Notes under the pieces: generated by a model
What the model was told of the DNA's origin: nothing
What the model saw: only the letters and a program-made list of their open reading frames with translations
Databases searched by the model: none
Translations under genes and position numbers: made by a program
In this document: piece after piece, positions 30,172 through 41,946 of the stretch
Layout: every line of letters starts with the position of its first letter
Numbering within the stretch: the stretch's first letter is position 1
Assembly (NCBI GenBank): GCA_964019335.1
Contig: OZ025674.1
Location: 124,001-188,000, forward strand
Direction of reading: 5' to 3'
From: Diplonema japonicum
Lineage: Eukaryota > Euglenozoa > Diplonemea > Diplonemida > Diplonemidae
DNA length: 64,000 nt

Positions 30172-30789
30172 AGGATGAAAGTTCCTCATTTCCTTTTTTT
30201 TTTACTATCGAAAAGCACCACCCCCCCCCCCCCCCCCCGTCTTTTTTTGCTGTGAACGAAAATAGCTTTCGACAAGAAGCACGCGACTGTGAAGGAAAAA
30301 ATAATAATAATTGCTTCTCTTTCGGCAGGAAAAAGTATTTCTTTGACGATATCTTTTTCGTTACTATAGTACCCGTTATTTTTCTTAAAGCTAATCACTT
30401 TTTTTTTTTAATATATATTTGATGTGTGGGTGCGAAAACGCAGACGTTCCTTGTCTTGTCTTAGTTCCCCCGGTTTCTTTTGTGCAAAAGCCGACCTAAT
30501 TTTACAGTCCCCCCCCCCCCCCCCCGACTCTTTCCTCTTTTTTTTTTATATTTTTATTCTTCCAAAATACTCTATCATTATCACTGAAACTTTTCTTGTG
30601 TGAAGAAAGTTTTACCCCCCCTCTTTTTTTCCTCTTTTTTTTCTTGTTTCAGTTAGAACCAAGTGCAAACCGTGTTTTAAACAATTATGGCCTAAAGCCA
30701 GTGTCTCTTAGAGATCCCCATAAACAGACCGCCGTTGCAATAATATCGTATTTATAGGTTTTCGGTGGTTTTTTTTTTTTTTTTTTTCA

Positions 30790-30824
30790 GGCGTCCTGCC
30801 ACATACCGCAGGTACCCTTAAATG

Positions 30825-30826
<2 letters not shown>
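30790..30826 (+). repeat. Dispersed repeat, copy 1 of pair with 61.6 kb
   Basis: GGCGTCCTGCCACATACCGC followed by AGGTACCCTT aligns with 61584-61620 (GGCGATCCTGTCACATACTG then CAGGTTCCCTTCAA) with few substitutions and one indel. Copy 1 follows a T tract ending CAG. Confidence 0.4.
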
Positions 30827-30867
<41 letters not shown>

Positions 30868-31871
30868 GCGGGCCGTTGCTAACCACTTCGTTCCTATAGT
30901 GAATTTTTTTTTTATCTGTTGGAAAAAAAAAGGGGAAAGGGTGAAAAAAAAAAAAGAAAAAAAACGCACTCTTTCTTTCTGGCACACCACTAGTGAGTAT
31001 AGCCCAACTATCATTGATTTTTTTTTTTTTTTTTTTCCCGATTATCCCTCTCCTCTCAAATTAATAGAAAAGAGAATTTTTCTCAACAGCTGCTTTGAAA
31101 TAGCTCTTCTAAAACTTATCAAGCAAAAAAAAAAAAAAAAAAAAAAGAAAAAGAATGTTGACAAGACTGTGGATAATTGTGTTCCCCCCCCCCCTCTTTT
31201 TTCCCCCCAGGGAAATAAAGTAAAAAAAGAGATTTACAGTGCTGTGCACTAACTCGTGTAGTGATTCTTCTTGTTCTTCTTCTTTTTTTTTTGTTTTGTT
31301 TTGTTTATACCGACAAGCACAAAAAAAAAAAAAAAAAAAAAAAAAGAAAGTCTGTTCTTTGCCCCAAAAAAAAAAAACAAATAAAAGACGGCGAAACAAA
31401 GAAAATCATTCTTTAACCCTAAGCTCATTGCCACCTCCCCACTCCCCCTAGCTTGCGCATATTGGAGGAACATTTCCCCAGTTTACTCTTTTTTTTCCTT
31501 CTTTTTTTTTTAAGTGGCAAGATTGAGGGGAGTCTTTTATTCTTCTTATTTCTTAATTTTTTACCCCAAGTTTCTTCTTTTTTTCTTTCTTCGTTTTGCC
31601 CTTCTTCGGGGCGTGCTGAACATTGGGTTTCTGAGATGTTCGTTTCTTCTTCTTCTTTTTTTTTTTCTTCTTGAACGCAACATCACAAGGAAGCCGAGTG
31701 CCATCATAGCATTTCGAGGCCAGGCTACTTCTGGAATTTCCTGCACAGCCACCTACCCTTTTTTTTTTTTTTTTCCCCGCTTCTTTTAGCGATAGGTAGG
31801 TGACAGTGAATATTAGCCAGTCCGGGAGAACGAGTAGGAAAACCCTCTTCCCCCCCACCCTCTTTTTTTTT

Positions 31872-31976
31872 AGGTGGTAGGGATAACATGGAAATATGAA
31901 GAATGTGTTGTTCGCTGTTGACCTCCCCGTCGGTTTATTACCGGTAGCGCCCGACAGATGCTTAGGGCGACGAGCA
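31872..31976 (+). repeat. Dispersed repeat, copy 1 of pair with 37.5 kb
   Basis: Starts GGTGGTAGGGATAACATGGA after a T tract; includes TGTGTTGTTCGCTGTTGACC, CGTCGGT and CCGGTAGCGCCC. The same blocks occur in order at 37502-37628 with two insertions there. Non-coding as far as can be seen. Confidence 0.6.
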
Positions 31977-32315
31977 CGGGCTCAGGATCTTGGTTACCCA
32001 GGACGCCCCGGCTGGGGTTGAGCTGTACACCGCACGCATTAAGGCCCCCTGTAATCAAGTAGATGGTGCTTATGCAGGGCACCCACCGGTTCCCTTTAAT
32101 ATTATCATTTTTCAAGGACTCTTTCCTGTTTCCCCCCCCCCCCCCCCCCCCTCTACTTTTCCTAAATTCATGTTTGGTGAATGCAACCCACACAGCAAAC
32201 TAAGTGGTAGGATCTAGGGGGGCTTTTTTTTTTTTTTTTCCTCTTTTTAATCTTAGTGCCCGACCACTTTCACTTGAGGCACTGGGGTACTGGACTCACG
32301 GAAAGTGATACCATG

Positions 32316-32370
<55 letters not shown>

Positions 32371-32608
32371 GTTTAAGCAAGATGGGAAGTCAAGTCCCAG
32401 GAAATCTTTTTATTCTAACAGCAAAAAAAAAAAAAAAGAAGAAGAGATACCGTAAGCTTGAATCTTAACTATGGTTTCCCCCTCCCTCCCTTTTTTTTTT
32501 TCCCCCCCTTTTTTTTTCTTAAGAGCTTTTACGGTATTATTATTCTTCTACTCCCACTTTTTCTTTTTCTTTTTTTTTCTGCACATAATTGTCCCATTTT
32601 AGAAGCAC

Positions 32609-32652
<44 letters not shown>

Positions 32653-32664
32653 AAGAAATCACCG

Positions 32665-32712
32665 AAAATAAGGTCCCGCCGATTCTGATAGGCTAGGATG
32701 GGACCTTAGCAT
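32665..32712 (+). other. Hairpin with 9-bp perfect stem
   Basis: TAAGGTCCC and GGGACCTTA flank a ~22-nt loop, in a short non-repetitive island just after a 39-nt A run. It could be a structured RNA, an element end, or chance. Confidence 0.35.
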
Positions 32713-32958
32713 CTATTGTCGAGACTTAAAAGAAAAAGAGCTTTTCTTCCTGTAGCCATCCCTTTTTCCCCCCTGCAACTTACAACCCCCCCCCCCCCCC
32801 CCCCCTTTGCAATTTTGTTTTGCAGTACTGCGGTGCTTTACCCACCATTTATTTTTTTTTCTCCCTGCCCTCCCCCCTTTTTTTTGTTTTGATACCGAAG
32901 AAAGAAGAACGAGAAAAAAAGAAGAAAAAAAGAACTTTAAAAAAGAAATTGGGTAGGG

Positions 32959-33223
32959 TGCTAACTTGACTCTTAAAATTTTTGAATGGGAGGAACCGGG
33001 GAAGGCGTTGGTAACACAATGCTTCAGAGTGCAGTCTGATCACCCTTCGCAAAGTGAAATCCGCATAAAATTTCTGACTGCTTTTTTCTAGGGCCGGAAT
33101 GGATTTTAAAACGACCAGGGGCCCAATGAGTGTTGTTTTCAACAAAAAAATATTGCTTTTTTCAATTTGTTGGGATGGGGGTCGATTTTTAAACATTTCC
33201 CGAAACTTGGGGTCTAGTTAGGA
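32959..33223. mobile_element. Possible decayed MITE
   Basis: The left edge TGCTAACTTGAC (32959-32970) equals the end sequence of the MITE-like element at 56.6 kb. The right edge GTCTAGTTAGGA (33212-33223) is a 10/12 match to its reverse complement. The interior differs and no target duplication is clear, so this is tentative. Confidence 0.3.
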
Positions 33224-33232
33224 GTTTGCCCG

Positions 33233-33275
<43 letters not shown>

Positions 33276-33811
33276 CAGCGTTCCTATCTTGAAGAGCACA
33301 TCAGGATTCTGAGGAGGGAGGGAGGGGGTTTGCTCAAGAATTTCAGGGCGTTGAAAAAAGGGGAAAAAAAAAAAAATGCAAAAAAAAGAAAAATAAAAGA
33401 AAAGAAAAGAAAAGAAGGAAAAAAAAAAAAAAAACGCTAGTCCTGCTTTTTTTTAATATATATTTTTTTATATTTTTTCTGGAGAAGAAAGGGAGGATGC
33501 AAGCCCCTACCCTATTAGATATAAGAGCTCGAGGCATTATATTTAACAAAAAAAAGAAGAAGAAAAAAAAACTAGAAAAAAAGGGTGGGGGGAAGAAAAC
33601 CAATCAAAAAAGCTACTGTTTTTTTTTTTTTTTTTTTTTTTTTTTTCCATTCTTTTTTTCTTTTGAAGAGAAAATGGAAAAAGAGCATTCTTTGTGTTTT
33701 TTTTTTTTTTTCTTCTTCTTTTTTTTATTTTATTTTATTGATCCTCCGTCCTTTGCTGTTATGAAACAGTTACCGTTCTGTTTCCTCAGTGCCCGGAAGA
33801 AAAAAACAGGC

Positions 33812-33862
33812 TTAGGTGGATAAAGTAGACAGAAAAATAGATGTTACACTTGATCCACCTAA
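33812..33862. repeat. Palindromic element, copy 1
   Basis: Arms TTAGGTGGAT and ATCCACCTAA are a perfect 10-bp inverted pair around ~31 nt. The left arm continues into GTAGACAGAA, which resembles the second copy at 37782-37830 (TTAGGCGGAT, then GGACAGAAG). Confidence 0.5.
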
Positions 33863-34152
33863 AAAAATTTACTCCTCCCCCCAGCCACTAGGAGGAGGTT
33901 GCCCCCATGAGGGAGTAGCTGATCTCGTGGAAAGGCGCCATCCCCCCCCTTTTTTATTCTTTTCAGAGGTGGCAGTGGAATGACAGGGGGAAGAAAAAAA
34001 CAAAAAAAAAAAAAAGAAGTAGTACCCATACCTGTATCCTCATCCCACCTCCCTCTCCTTAAACTTTCCCATATGTTATTTTGCGACTTCCGTGCTTGGT
34101 CTTTTCCCCTTTCTTTTTCTTTTGCCACCTGATTTGTAATTTTTTTCCTCTC

Positions 34153-34194
<42 letters not shown>

Positions 34195-36128
34195 TGTTGT
34201 GCCCGATCCTTCGAATTTGGAAGCAAGCAGAGGGAACGGGGAGGGGGTGTGAGGCCTATAGATGTGAAAACCAAAACCCATTTTAGAACCAGATTTTTTG
34301 TCGGGTTTTTTTATTTTTGGTAGTAACATTAGAAGGCTCAATTCGTCCCCCTTACTCTTTTATGCCAAAATGGAGGAAAGAAAAAAAAAAAAAAAGGGGG
34401 GAAAAACAAAAGAGGGTCATGATGACTAAAATTATTATTTAGAGGTGCGCATGGAGGAAGATAAAAAAGAAGTAAAAGCATGTGTCGAACGAAAAAAAAA
34501 AAAAGAAAAAAAAAAAACAAGAAACAAAAAACCCTCGTCTTACTTCCCTTTTAATATTTCGTTTTACAAGCCGCGGCTTACCAGAAAGAAAAAAAGGGGA
34601 GGAGGGAGAGAAACAGGGGCCTACGCTTACAAGTTGAAAAAAAGTTGATAAGAAACCTGCAGCCTCCTCCACCCCTTCTTCTTCTTTTTTTTTTTTTTTT
34701 TTTTTTTTTTTTGTATTTTTTTTTTTCACGACACTGAAAATAGTTCACCACAAATAAAAATTTAACGTGAAAAGTAGTTTTCGGAGGGAGTGAAAATTTA
34801 AAAAAAAAAAAAAAAAGAAATGGTATGGTGCCAGTAGAACAAATAGTTAAAAAAAACTTTTTAAAAAAAAAGGGGGGGGCTTCTCCCCTGAGTTGCTATT
34901 TCTGTCGTGTTACAAATCCTTTTTATTTCTCACTCCCCAAAAAAAAAAGAAAAGAAAGGCAAGCAAACTATGTTTCCCTATTCGAACAAGCAAAAATTTC
35001 CGTCCTTTTTCTGCTTCTCTTTTTTTTTTTTATTTATACCACTTTTTTTTTTCCCCCTTTCCTTTTTCCGGCTGAACTCAGTTTTTCAGATGGATAAAGG
35101 TGTAGTGGAAAAAAAAAAACTCACACTAAATTAAAAATTAAAATTAAAAAAAAAGAATTAGAAGAAAGGGGGGGGGGGGGGGGAAGCCTCCTCCCTGCTG
35201 TTCCACCTTTCTTCTTTTTCCCAAATCTCTTCCGTTCGCTCAACTGGGGGGGGGGTTCTTTTTTTGTTCCTCTCTTTTTTTTTCTTTCTCTGTTCTCTCC
35301 TTCTCATTTCTTCTGCTGTGAATGTTAGGGGGAGGGATTAAAATCTCGGATTTTACGCTACTTTTTCTCTTCCCCTGTCCCATAAAGAATTGAGTTATGT
35401 GGGGAATAGGGGGGAAATAAAAAAGGGAAAAAAAAAAGCAATCACAAGATGACGTTTCACTGGCAGAGAATAATAGACAGGAGAAGAAGTCTTTTAATAG
35501 GGGGAAAAAAAGAGAAGAGAGGGGAAAAAAAAAAAACCCCAAAAGAGCGAATTTGAGATCTAAAAAAAAACAGCAAAAAAAAAAAAAAAAAAAAAAAACA
35601 TTTTTTTTTTGACTATTATCACGAAGGCGGGGGGGGGAAAAAAAAAAGAAAAAGGAAAAAGCAGGAAGCGCAAAATTAAATAGGGAAAATACAGCCATCC
35701 AATGTGCTTCAGCCCCCACCCTGCGCTTCCTGCTCAATTTTTTTTTCGTCCTTTTTCTGTTATCTTGCTTCCAATTTGGTTTGAAGAAAAAAAAAAAAAA
35801 CGAAGAAAAAAACAAAAAAAAAGGGGGAGGCGGGGGTACTTATTTCCTCCGCTTTTCAGCAAAAGTAGGTACAAAAGTGACAACCTTGCGCTCCTAACTT
35901 TCAATCAGGCACGACAACAACGAGAATGGTGGGCATGTGGGGTGGCTGGTACTCATTGCAAAACCCCAGCAGGGCAAAAGTAGTATTTAGACTCACTAAC
36001 CTTCCAAAGATTGTACTTTATTGAAAGTTGGGGGTTGTTGTTGTACTCCCCCCCCCCTCCAAAAAAAAGACAAGAAAAAAAAAGTGGAAAATGCGTTTTG
36101 TAACTGCCACAACCAACAAACACTAACG

Positions 36129-36164
<36 letters not shown>

Positions 36165-37501
36165 GTTGTTTTTTAGTTAAAACTATACCGAAAGGTATGT
36201 TTGGGTAAAGGCGTTTTTGGCAACAGCACAGGAGTGAAAGCACTCAACCGGGTTTGGGTTTATTATGTCCCGTATTTACTTTGCTTTTTTTTTTTTTTTT
36301 TTTCGGATAAAAAATCAAAAAAAAAAATGCTTTTAGACCCTCGGCGGTATAAAGTCCCCAAAATTGGGTATAAAAAAAAAAAAAAGAAAAAAGTAGACAA
36401 TAAATACGGTAAGAACCGCAGAGGTCACAAAATCGGACAACAGGTAAAGCCACAGAACCAGTGAGACTAACGGTGGGAAGAAAAAAAAAAAAAAATGTGA
36501 CTTGATTTTTGTGGGGGCCTGTAGTATGCGACACAGCTCACGGTACATAATAATTCCAATCCCGGTGTCCATGTTATTTCATTTTATTTTCTCTTTTTTT
36601 TTTTTTTGAAAATTCTTCCCCTCCTCGCTCTTTTTTTTTTAAACCTCTAAAGAGGTACAGGAGCGTTCGGGGCGTGTGTTATGACTTTTTAAAAAAGAAA
36701 TTACGACTACAGATGAACGAACGGGTAGGGGGGGGGTTTTTTTCCCCCCCTTCCCGACCCAAAGGGCCAATAAAATGGAAGGGAGAGGGGGGGGGGGGGG
36801 GGGAGGAACTAGTGCATGTCTAACGAAAAATGTAGCAGTCCCCATTTCCCCCCTCCCCTCTTTTCTTGTTGTCTCCAACAAGCAAAAAAAAAAAAAAAAA
36901 GAGAAGCAAGGGGGGGATTTTTTTGTCCCTTTTGAAACAAGCCACACCTTTAGCCAGGTTGTAGTATTTTGTGTGCTTTTTTTTTTTCGCACAGTTTCCC
37001 TGTGATCGATTAGTGTGAAGTTTATGAACAATGAGCCCCAAAACACCATCCTCCTTTCCCCCCCTTTTTTTTGGAAACGATGTTGATTGGACCTACTATG
37101 AGACCCTACACAAGGAAGTTCGACGGACACTTTCCCCCTCCCCCCTTTTTTTTTTGAAATTCACGTTCGAAGGACTTGTTTTTCCCCAACTAGGGCATCT
37201 CTTTTTCTCTCTCTCTTTCTCTCTCCATCCCTCCCCTTTTTACTTTATGTTTTTTTTTTTTTTTATTTTCTTTTTTGGACCAAGTGATAGGTCTAATATA
37301 CTAACGTTAAGATCTCTATTTAAGAGCTTAATTTTTTTTTTATTTTTATTTTTTATTTTTTTTTTTATTCGTACTACCTTCAACATGGTTTCAAAAAAAG
37401 TTTTTTTTTTTTTTAAAAATTTTCTATTAGGATCATCGTAACTTTCTTTTGTAAAGCCGGAAATGTGGGGGAAAGAAAAATACATGATTTTTTTTTTTTT
37501 T

Positions 37502-37628
37502 AAGGTGGTGGGGAATACATGGAAATATAAAGAAGTACATCAGATGTGTTGTTCGCTGTTGACCTCCTCGTCGGTCATCACCGGTAGCGCCCAGTGGAAT
37601 AACGTATTGCAGATGCTCAGGGTGGCGA
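37502..37628 (+). repeat. Dispersed repeat, copy 2 of pair with 31.9 kb
   Basis: Same ordered blocks as 31872-31976 (GGTGGTGGGGAATACATGGA, TGTGTTGTTCGCTGTTGACC, CCGGTAGCGCCC, CAGATGCT). It also follows a T tract, suggesting a shared insertion structure. Confidence 0.6.
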
Positions 37629-37781
37629 CTTGACGCCGCTTAATGTTGCAATCAAAGCCCCATCTTTTTTTTTTGAAGTAGAATTAGAGATACTTCAATG
37701 GGGCCGTGGGTAAAAAGATTTCAGCAAAACCTTTCTGGCCGCTACTTATGACAGTTTCTGTTGTAGGGGGGAAAAAAAGGG

Positions 37782-37830
37782 TTAGGCGGATCGGGCGGAC
37801 AGAAGTAGCTTGTCCACCTACTCCGTCTAA
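37782..37830. repeat. Palindromic element, copy 2
   Basis: A 49-nt imperfect hairpin: 20-nt arms (37782-37801 and 37811-37830) pair at 16 of 20 positions around a 9-nt loop. It is related in sequence to the palindrome at 33812-33862, so the two form a small repeat family. Confidence 0.5.
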
Positions 37831-39629
37831 TTCTTTTTTCTTTTTTTTTTTTTTTTTGATGGCGAACGTTCCCCCCCCTTTTTTTTGGTAAAGTACTATT
37901 TTTTTTTTGACCCTTGCTTTGCACAGTGCAGAAAGTGACCAACTTAAAAAAAAAAAAAAAAAAAAAAGACTTTCAGATTTTGCAACCTACCCACAATGCA
38001 GCTAATTTTGTTGCACTTTCTGCAAACGTGCGTGTGGGCCGATTTTGTACTTTGCCCACCGTGAAATATACGACTTGCATAACCCAAGAATGACTTTTTA
38101 CCATCCTTTGTGGGTCACCCTAATTTAACTGCCGAGGAACCTGGTGGTGGAAATGGGGCACTCTGGAGGAACAATGGAGTCATTACTTGTTTTAAAAAAA
38201 AAAAAAAAAAAGAAAATATATTATAATAAAAAAAAAAACGACAAAAAAAAAAAAAAAAAAAAAAAGCATAGTTATCAATTCTTAATTATTCTAGGGAGGG
38301 AGAGGGGTATTAACCTTAAAATACGTCCTCTTTTTTTGCCACCTTTTTTTTTTCTTGTGTGTTGACAACAGTATATTGTCAGTACTGAAAAAACAAAACA
38401 AAAAAAAAAACAAAAAAAAAATTTCACCTGGCAGCGGTTAGTTGATTTTATACAAGAGACCATTGCTACGCTGCCTGCTGCAGCTTTGAAACACTTTAGC
38501 TCGCAAACAGATGACAAAGCGCTGGATTTTTTTTTCTTTCTCTTTTTTTTTTCCCCTTACACCTTCAAGTGTGGCAGCAACGGACAAGCGGGTTGCGGGT
38601 TTCTAGTACCTTGGGTGAGTACTAGGCCACTCGTTCCCCCTTCCTTCCCCTCTCCCCCCACCTAACTTCTTTATTTTTCCGCACAATTCGTCCCTGCGAA
38701 AAAAATGGTTACGGCGGTCATTCTGAGTGTACAAGAGAAGACAAGGGTTGTTGTTAGTTCTTACACTTACGATGGGGGGAGGGGAAAAAGAGCGGGGGGG
38801 GGGGGGGGGGGGGGAACAGTTGTTGCTTTGCCACGTGGGGAAAAGTTTTTGTTGTTGATTTTTTTTTTCCCCTCTTTTTTTTTGTCTTGATGTTCTCTAA
38901 TCTGTACACACCTTATCTTGTCTTGTAGGAGGAAGAAAAAAAAAATGGTTATAACAAATTGTTTCGTGAACAAAAAGAACAGCCCCGTTCGCTTCTTATT
39001 ATTATTGTTATGAACCTTTAGCAAAGTCCTCCTTTTTTCTTTTTCTTTCTTTTCTCTTTTCATGTGATACCAAAGTACTTCGCCTTCTGGTACTCACGTG
39101 TGGGGAGGGGGAAAAAAAGATTCCTTTAAAAAAATTCATTAAATTCTCCTCTTTGTTACTTGAGTGTTTTTTGGTTTCCCTTTTCCCCTCTTTTTTTCTC
39201 TGTTGATTTCTGAGCTAGAAAAGGGTCTTGTTATGCATATTAAGCAGACCTTTTTTTTCCTCTTGCAAAATCAGGGCAAAGAAAACAGTAACTTTCTGTT
39301 GAGAAAACCCCTGAAAAAAAAAAAAAAAAAAAAAAAAAAACGAAAAAAAAAAAAACCTTAGTAATTGCAGGATCACAGAGTTCCTTTCCTTTCCTTTCCT
39401 TCCTTTCCTTTGAACAAAAAAAAAATCCCCAGAAAAAAAAAAAAAGAAAAAAAAAACACACAAAGGTACTGGACTACTTTCCTGGCGAGGGTTCCTTTTT
39501 CTCACCCTTTTTTAATCTCTTTAATCTGCTGTTCTTAGTCCGTAACGTGCTATTGGGTTTTTTTCTTTTTTCTTTTTTTTTTTTTTTAAATTTTCTTCTT
39601 CCCGGCGGAAGGGGGAAGAAGATTGAAGG

Positions 39630-39665
<36 letters not shown>

Positions 39666-39988
39666 CAAAAAAAAAACCATTAAGAAATTAAAGAAAAGAA
39701 GTATTAAAAAGAAAAATTGCGAAAAGAAAAAGAGAAGAAGAAAAAAAAAAACCTTACCATCCCCCATTCTTTCCTTCCCTATTCTCACACCCTCTTCCCC
39801 TCCCCCAACTAATCTCTTTAATCCTTTCTACGTCTTCTCACCCCCACCCCTCCTTTTTCTTCTATATTTTCCTCTCTTCTGATTTTTTTTCTTTTATCTT
39901 ACTTTTTTTTTTAAAAAAAATATAAATTTGCACAATTTATACAAAAAGAAAAAAAAAAGGAGGGGGTGGGGAGGGAAGGGGGGAAATA

Positions 39989-41587
39989 ATGAACCCTATA
40001 GATGAACTGAACATGAAATTGGGTATTGGCCCAAAACGTCCAGCTCTCCCCCCGGAGCTTGTTAAAAAAGGTTACAAGAGCATCCGACAGGTCGGGAAAG
40101 GTGCTTTTGGCTCGGCAAACCTTGTTTTCAACGAGCAATCAAAACAATACAGCGTCGTCAAGGAAGTGGCCCTGGCAGGGATGAGCGAAAAGGCGAGAGA
40201 CGAATCCATGAAAGAGGTGGACATTCTGAGCGGTTTGATACACCCTAACATAGTGGAGTATCAGGAATGTCTCGAAATGAAGAATGTGCTGTTCATCATA
40301 ATGGAATTCTGCGACGGGGGCGACCTTGGTACGAAGATACGAACAAAAAAAACTACCGCAACGACATTCCGCGAACCGGAAGCTGCAAGGATATTCTCGC
40401 AAATCGCATTGGCAATGAAGTACCTGCACGACAGAAGAATCCTTCACCGCGACTTAAAACCGCAAAACATCTTTTTAACCAAAGCCGGCGTCGTTAAGCT
40501 TGGCGATTTCGGGATAGCAACGATCCTTCAAAACTCCCTCACCATGGCCAAAACAATTTGCGGGACCCCATACTATTTTTCCCCCGAGCTTTGCAAAGGC
40601 AACGCTTACAACAACAAGTCCGACATCTGGGCCCTCGGTTGCATTCTCCATGAAATTCTCTCCCTTGAGGTCCCCTTCCAAGGCCCTATTTTCTCCGACT
40701 TAATGAAACGCATTGTGGAATCCCCCACACCGCAAATTCCAAGAATCGACGGGGAGTGGAACAGGTTGATATCGACAATGCTGAAAAAAGACTATAAAGA
40801 AAGACCGGCCATTAATGATGTCCTCCAAGATGGGTTTCTCCGGTCGCAATTTGCTCAATTAGAAGCAGCGTTTAACAAGCAAGCCGACGAGCTGAGAACG
40901 GAACAGAAGTCACCGATGGCAGGGAGGAGGAAGTCTTCAGCGCCTTCACGCCCGCCTTTGTACGTCGATACTGAGAAAGGAAACAGTCCAAAGGCTGGTC
41001 CAATGTTCGGCAGGAGGTCACCAAGATCATCACTCCAGCAACAAGACGATCTCAGACAGGCTGTTGAAGGGCTTGACATGGTCATCAACGGTGTTGGGAA
41101 AAAAAAAGAACAACCTGTACCATCCACAGCGGACGAGGTCCTTCCGGAACAACCTGTCGACGTGGTGAGGCTGCAGAAAGAGTTCAAAGCTGTCGCGGAT
41201 CTATGCAAAAAAACTCTTACAGTCGAACCTAAAAAAGAAGAGACGCCTGAACAAAAGAACTGGGGGGACTCCTGGACCGCAGATGTCGATCTCACTTCAG
41301 AGGAACACGCTGCGTTGTTTAATGCGGACTTTTCTAAGGCGGACCCCTCTGAGCTTGGTAAGCCGCCACCGTTGGAAGCTACTTCCCCTGATGTGCAGCT
41401 TGCAGCGGCACAGGCGTTGATCCAAACGCTCAGATCGGATTTGGACGCAGAGAAGACGCGCAACACAACACTCCAGACAACAGCAGACGAGCAGCGAGAG
41501 AGGATCCTTGAGCTCACACAGCAAACTCTAATGCTGAAGAGGTCCCTGAAAACTGCACAGGAAGAGGTTAAATCGTTGAAAGCGTGA
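39989..41587 (+). CDS. NEK-like serine/threonine kinase with C-terminal coiled coil
   Basis: 532 residues. A full protein kinase domain spans ~30-290: glycine loop GKGAFG (36-41), ATP lysine K58 in VVKEV, HRDLKPQN (153-160), DFGIA (173-177) and the activation segment ICGTPYYFSPE. The ordering and the GTPYYFSPE signature fit the NIMA-related (NEK) family, which is expanded in flagellated protists and acts on basal bodies, flagella and mitosis. Residues ~290-330 carry phosphosite-rich sequence (GRRKSSAPSRPP) and the last ~75 residues are a coiled coil (RSDLDAEKTRNTTLQTTADE) likely for dimerisation. All catalytic residues appear intact. Confidence 0.9.
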   Translation: MNPIDELNMKLGIGPKRPALPPELVKKGYKSIRQVGKGAFGSANLVFNEQSKQYSVVKEVALAGMSEKARDESMKEVDILSGLIHPNIVEYQECLEMKNVLFIIMEFCDGGDLGTKIRTKKTTATTFREPEAARIFSQIALAMKYLHDRRILHRDLKPQNIFLTKAGVVKLGDFGIATILQNSLTMAKTICGTPYYFSPELCKGNAYNNKSDIWALGCILHEILSLEVPFQGPIFSDLMKRIVESPTPQIPRIDGEWNRLISTMLKKDYKERPAINDVLQDGFLRSQFAQLEAAFNKQADELRTEQKSPMAGRRKSSAPSRPPLYVDTEKGNSPKAGPMFGRRSPRSSLQQQDDLRQAVEGLDMVINGVGKKKEQPVPSTADEVLPEQPVDVVRLQKEFKAVADLCKKTLTVEPKKEETPEQKNWGDSWTADVDLTSEEHAALFNADFSKADPSELGKPPPLEATSPDVQLAAAQALIQTLRSDLDAEKTRNTTLQTTADEQRERILELTQQTLMLKRSLKTAQEEVKSLKA

Positions 41588-41946
41588 AAGGGGGGGGGTA
41601 ATTTCTTTTTGTACATTAGCCACATTTTCTTTTTCTTATCCCCCCTTTCTCCATTTCTATTTTTTTTCTTTCCCGGGAGGAGGCAATATATATGTTTTAA
41701 CATAGTTGTTAACTCTTTTTTAAAATACTTGTCGCCCCGTTAACCTTGCTTATACCAAGCTTCCTCTTGTGGGTGGCAGTTAACGGTGCAATTAATGGGG
41801 GGGGGGGGGGGGGGGGCAACTCATCTTCGTTTAAATCTGCTTTATTTTTTTTTCTTCCGAAAAAAAAAAGTTTTATTTCATTTTGTTGTTCAGTTCCCTC
41901 CCCTCCTTACTGTTCTTTAAGAGAGGTCGGGCGACAAGGGGGGGTG
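41588..41946. other. Intergenic spacer
   Basis: Low complexity with a G run of about 18 near 41799-41816 and a short pyrimidine tract before the next start. No gene is seen. Confidence 0.55.

Larger units (their letters stand above)
29416..39988. other. 10.6-kb gene desert, homopolymer-rich
   Basis: No coding-like frame free of Lys/Phe/Gly/Pro low complexity on either strand. Long runs include T 30827-30866, T 32318-32368, A 32612-32650, A 33233-33274 and several C and G runs of 15-20. Islands of ordinary composition (29.72-29.88, 30.66-30.82, 31.87-32.10, 32.66-32.75, 32.95-33.23, 33.78-33.87, 37.50-37.68, 37.70-37.83, 37.90-38.15 kb) hold relic repeats and hairpins, described separately. 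Confidence 0.65.

Noticed and set aside
31870-32193. 107-codon - strand frame in the desert
   Set aside because: Overlaps one copy of a dispersed repeat and a G run; no domain, and the second repeat copy does not keep the frame.
37920-38030. Weak inverted pair around GCAGAAAGTG
   Set aside because: Only ~10 bp with uneven flanks; no target duplication or second copy seen.
29416-39988. tRNA, rRNA or spliced-leader RNA genes in the desert
   Set aside because: No A/B-box pair with a foldable cloverleaf, no rRNA core sequence and no recognisable leader followed by an Sm-type site.
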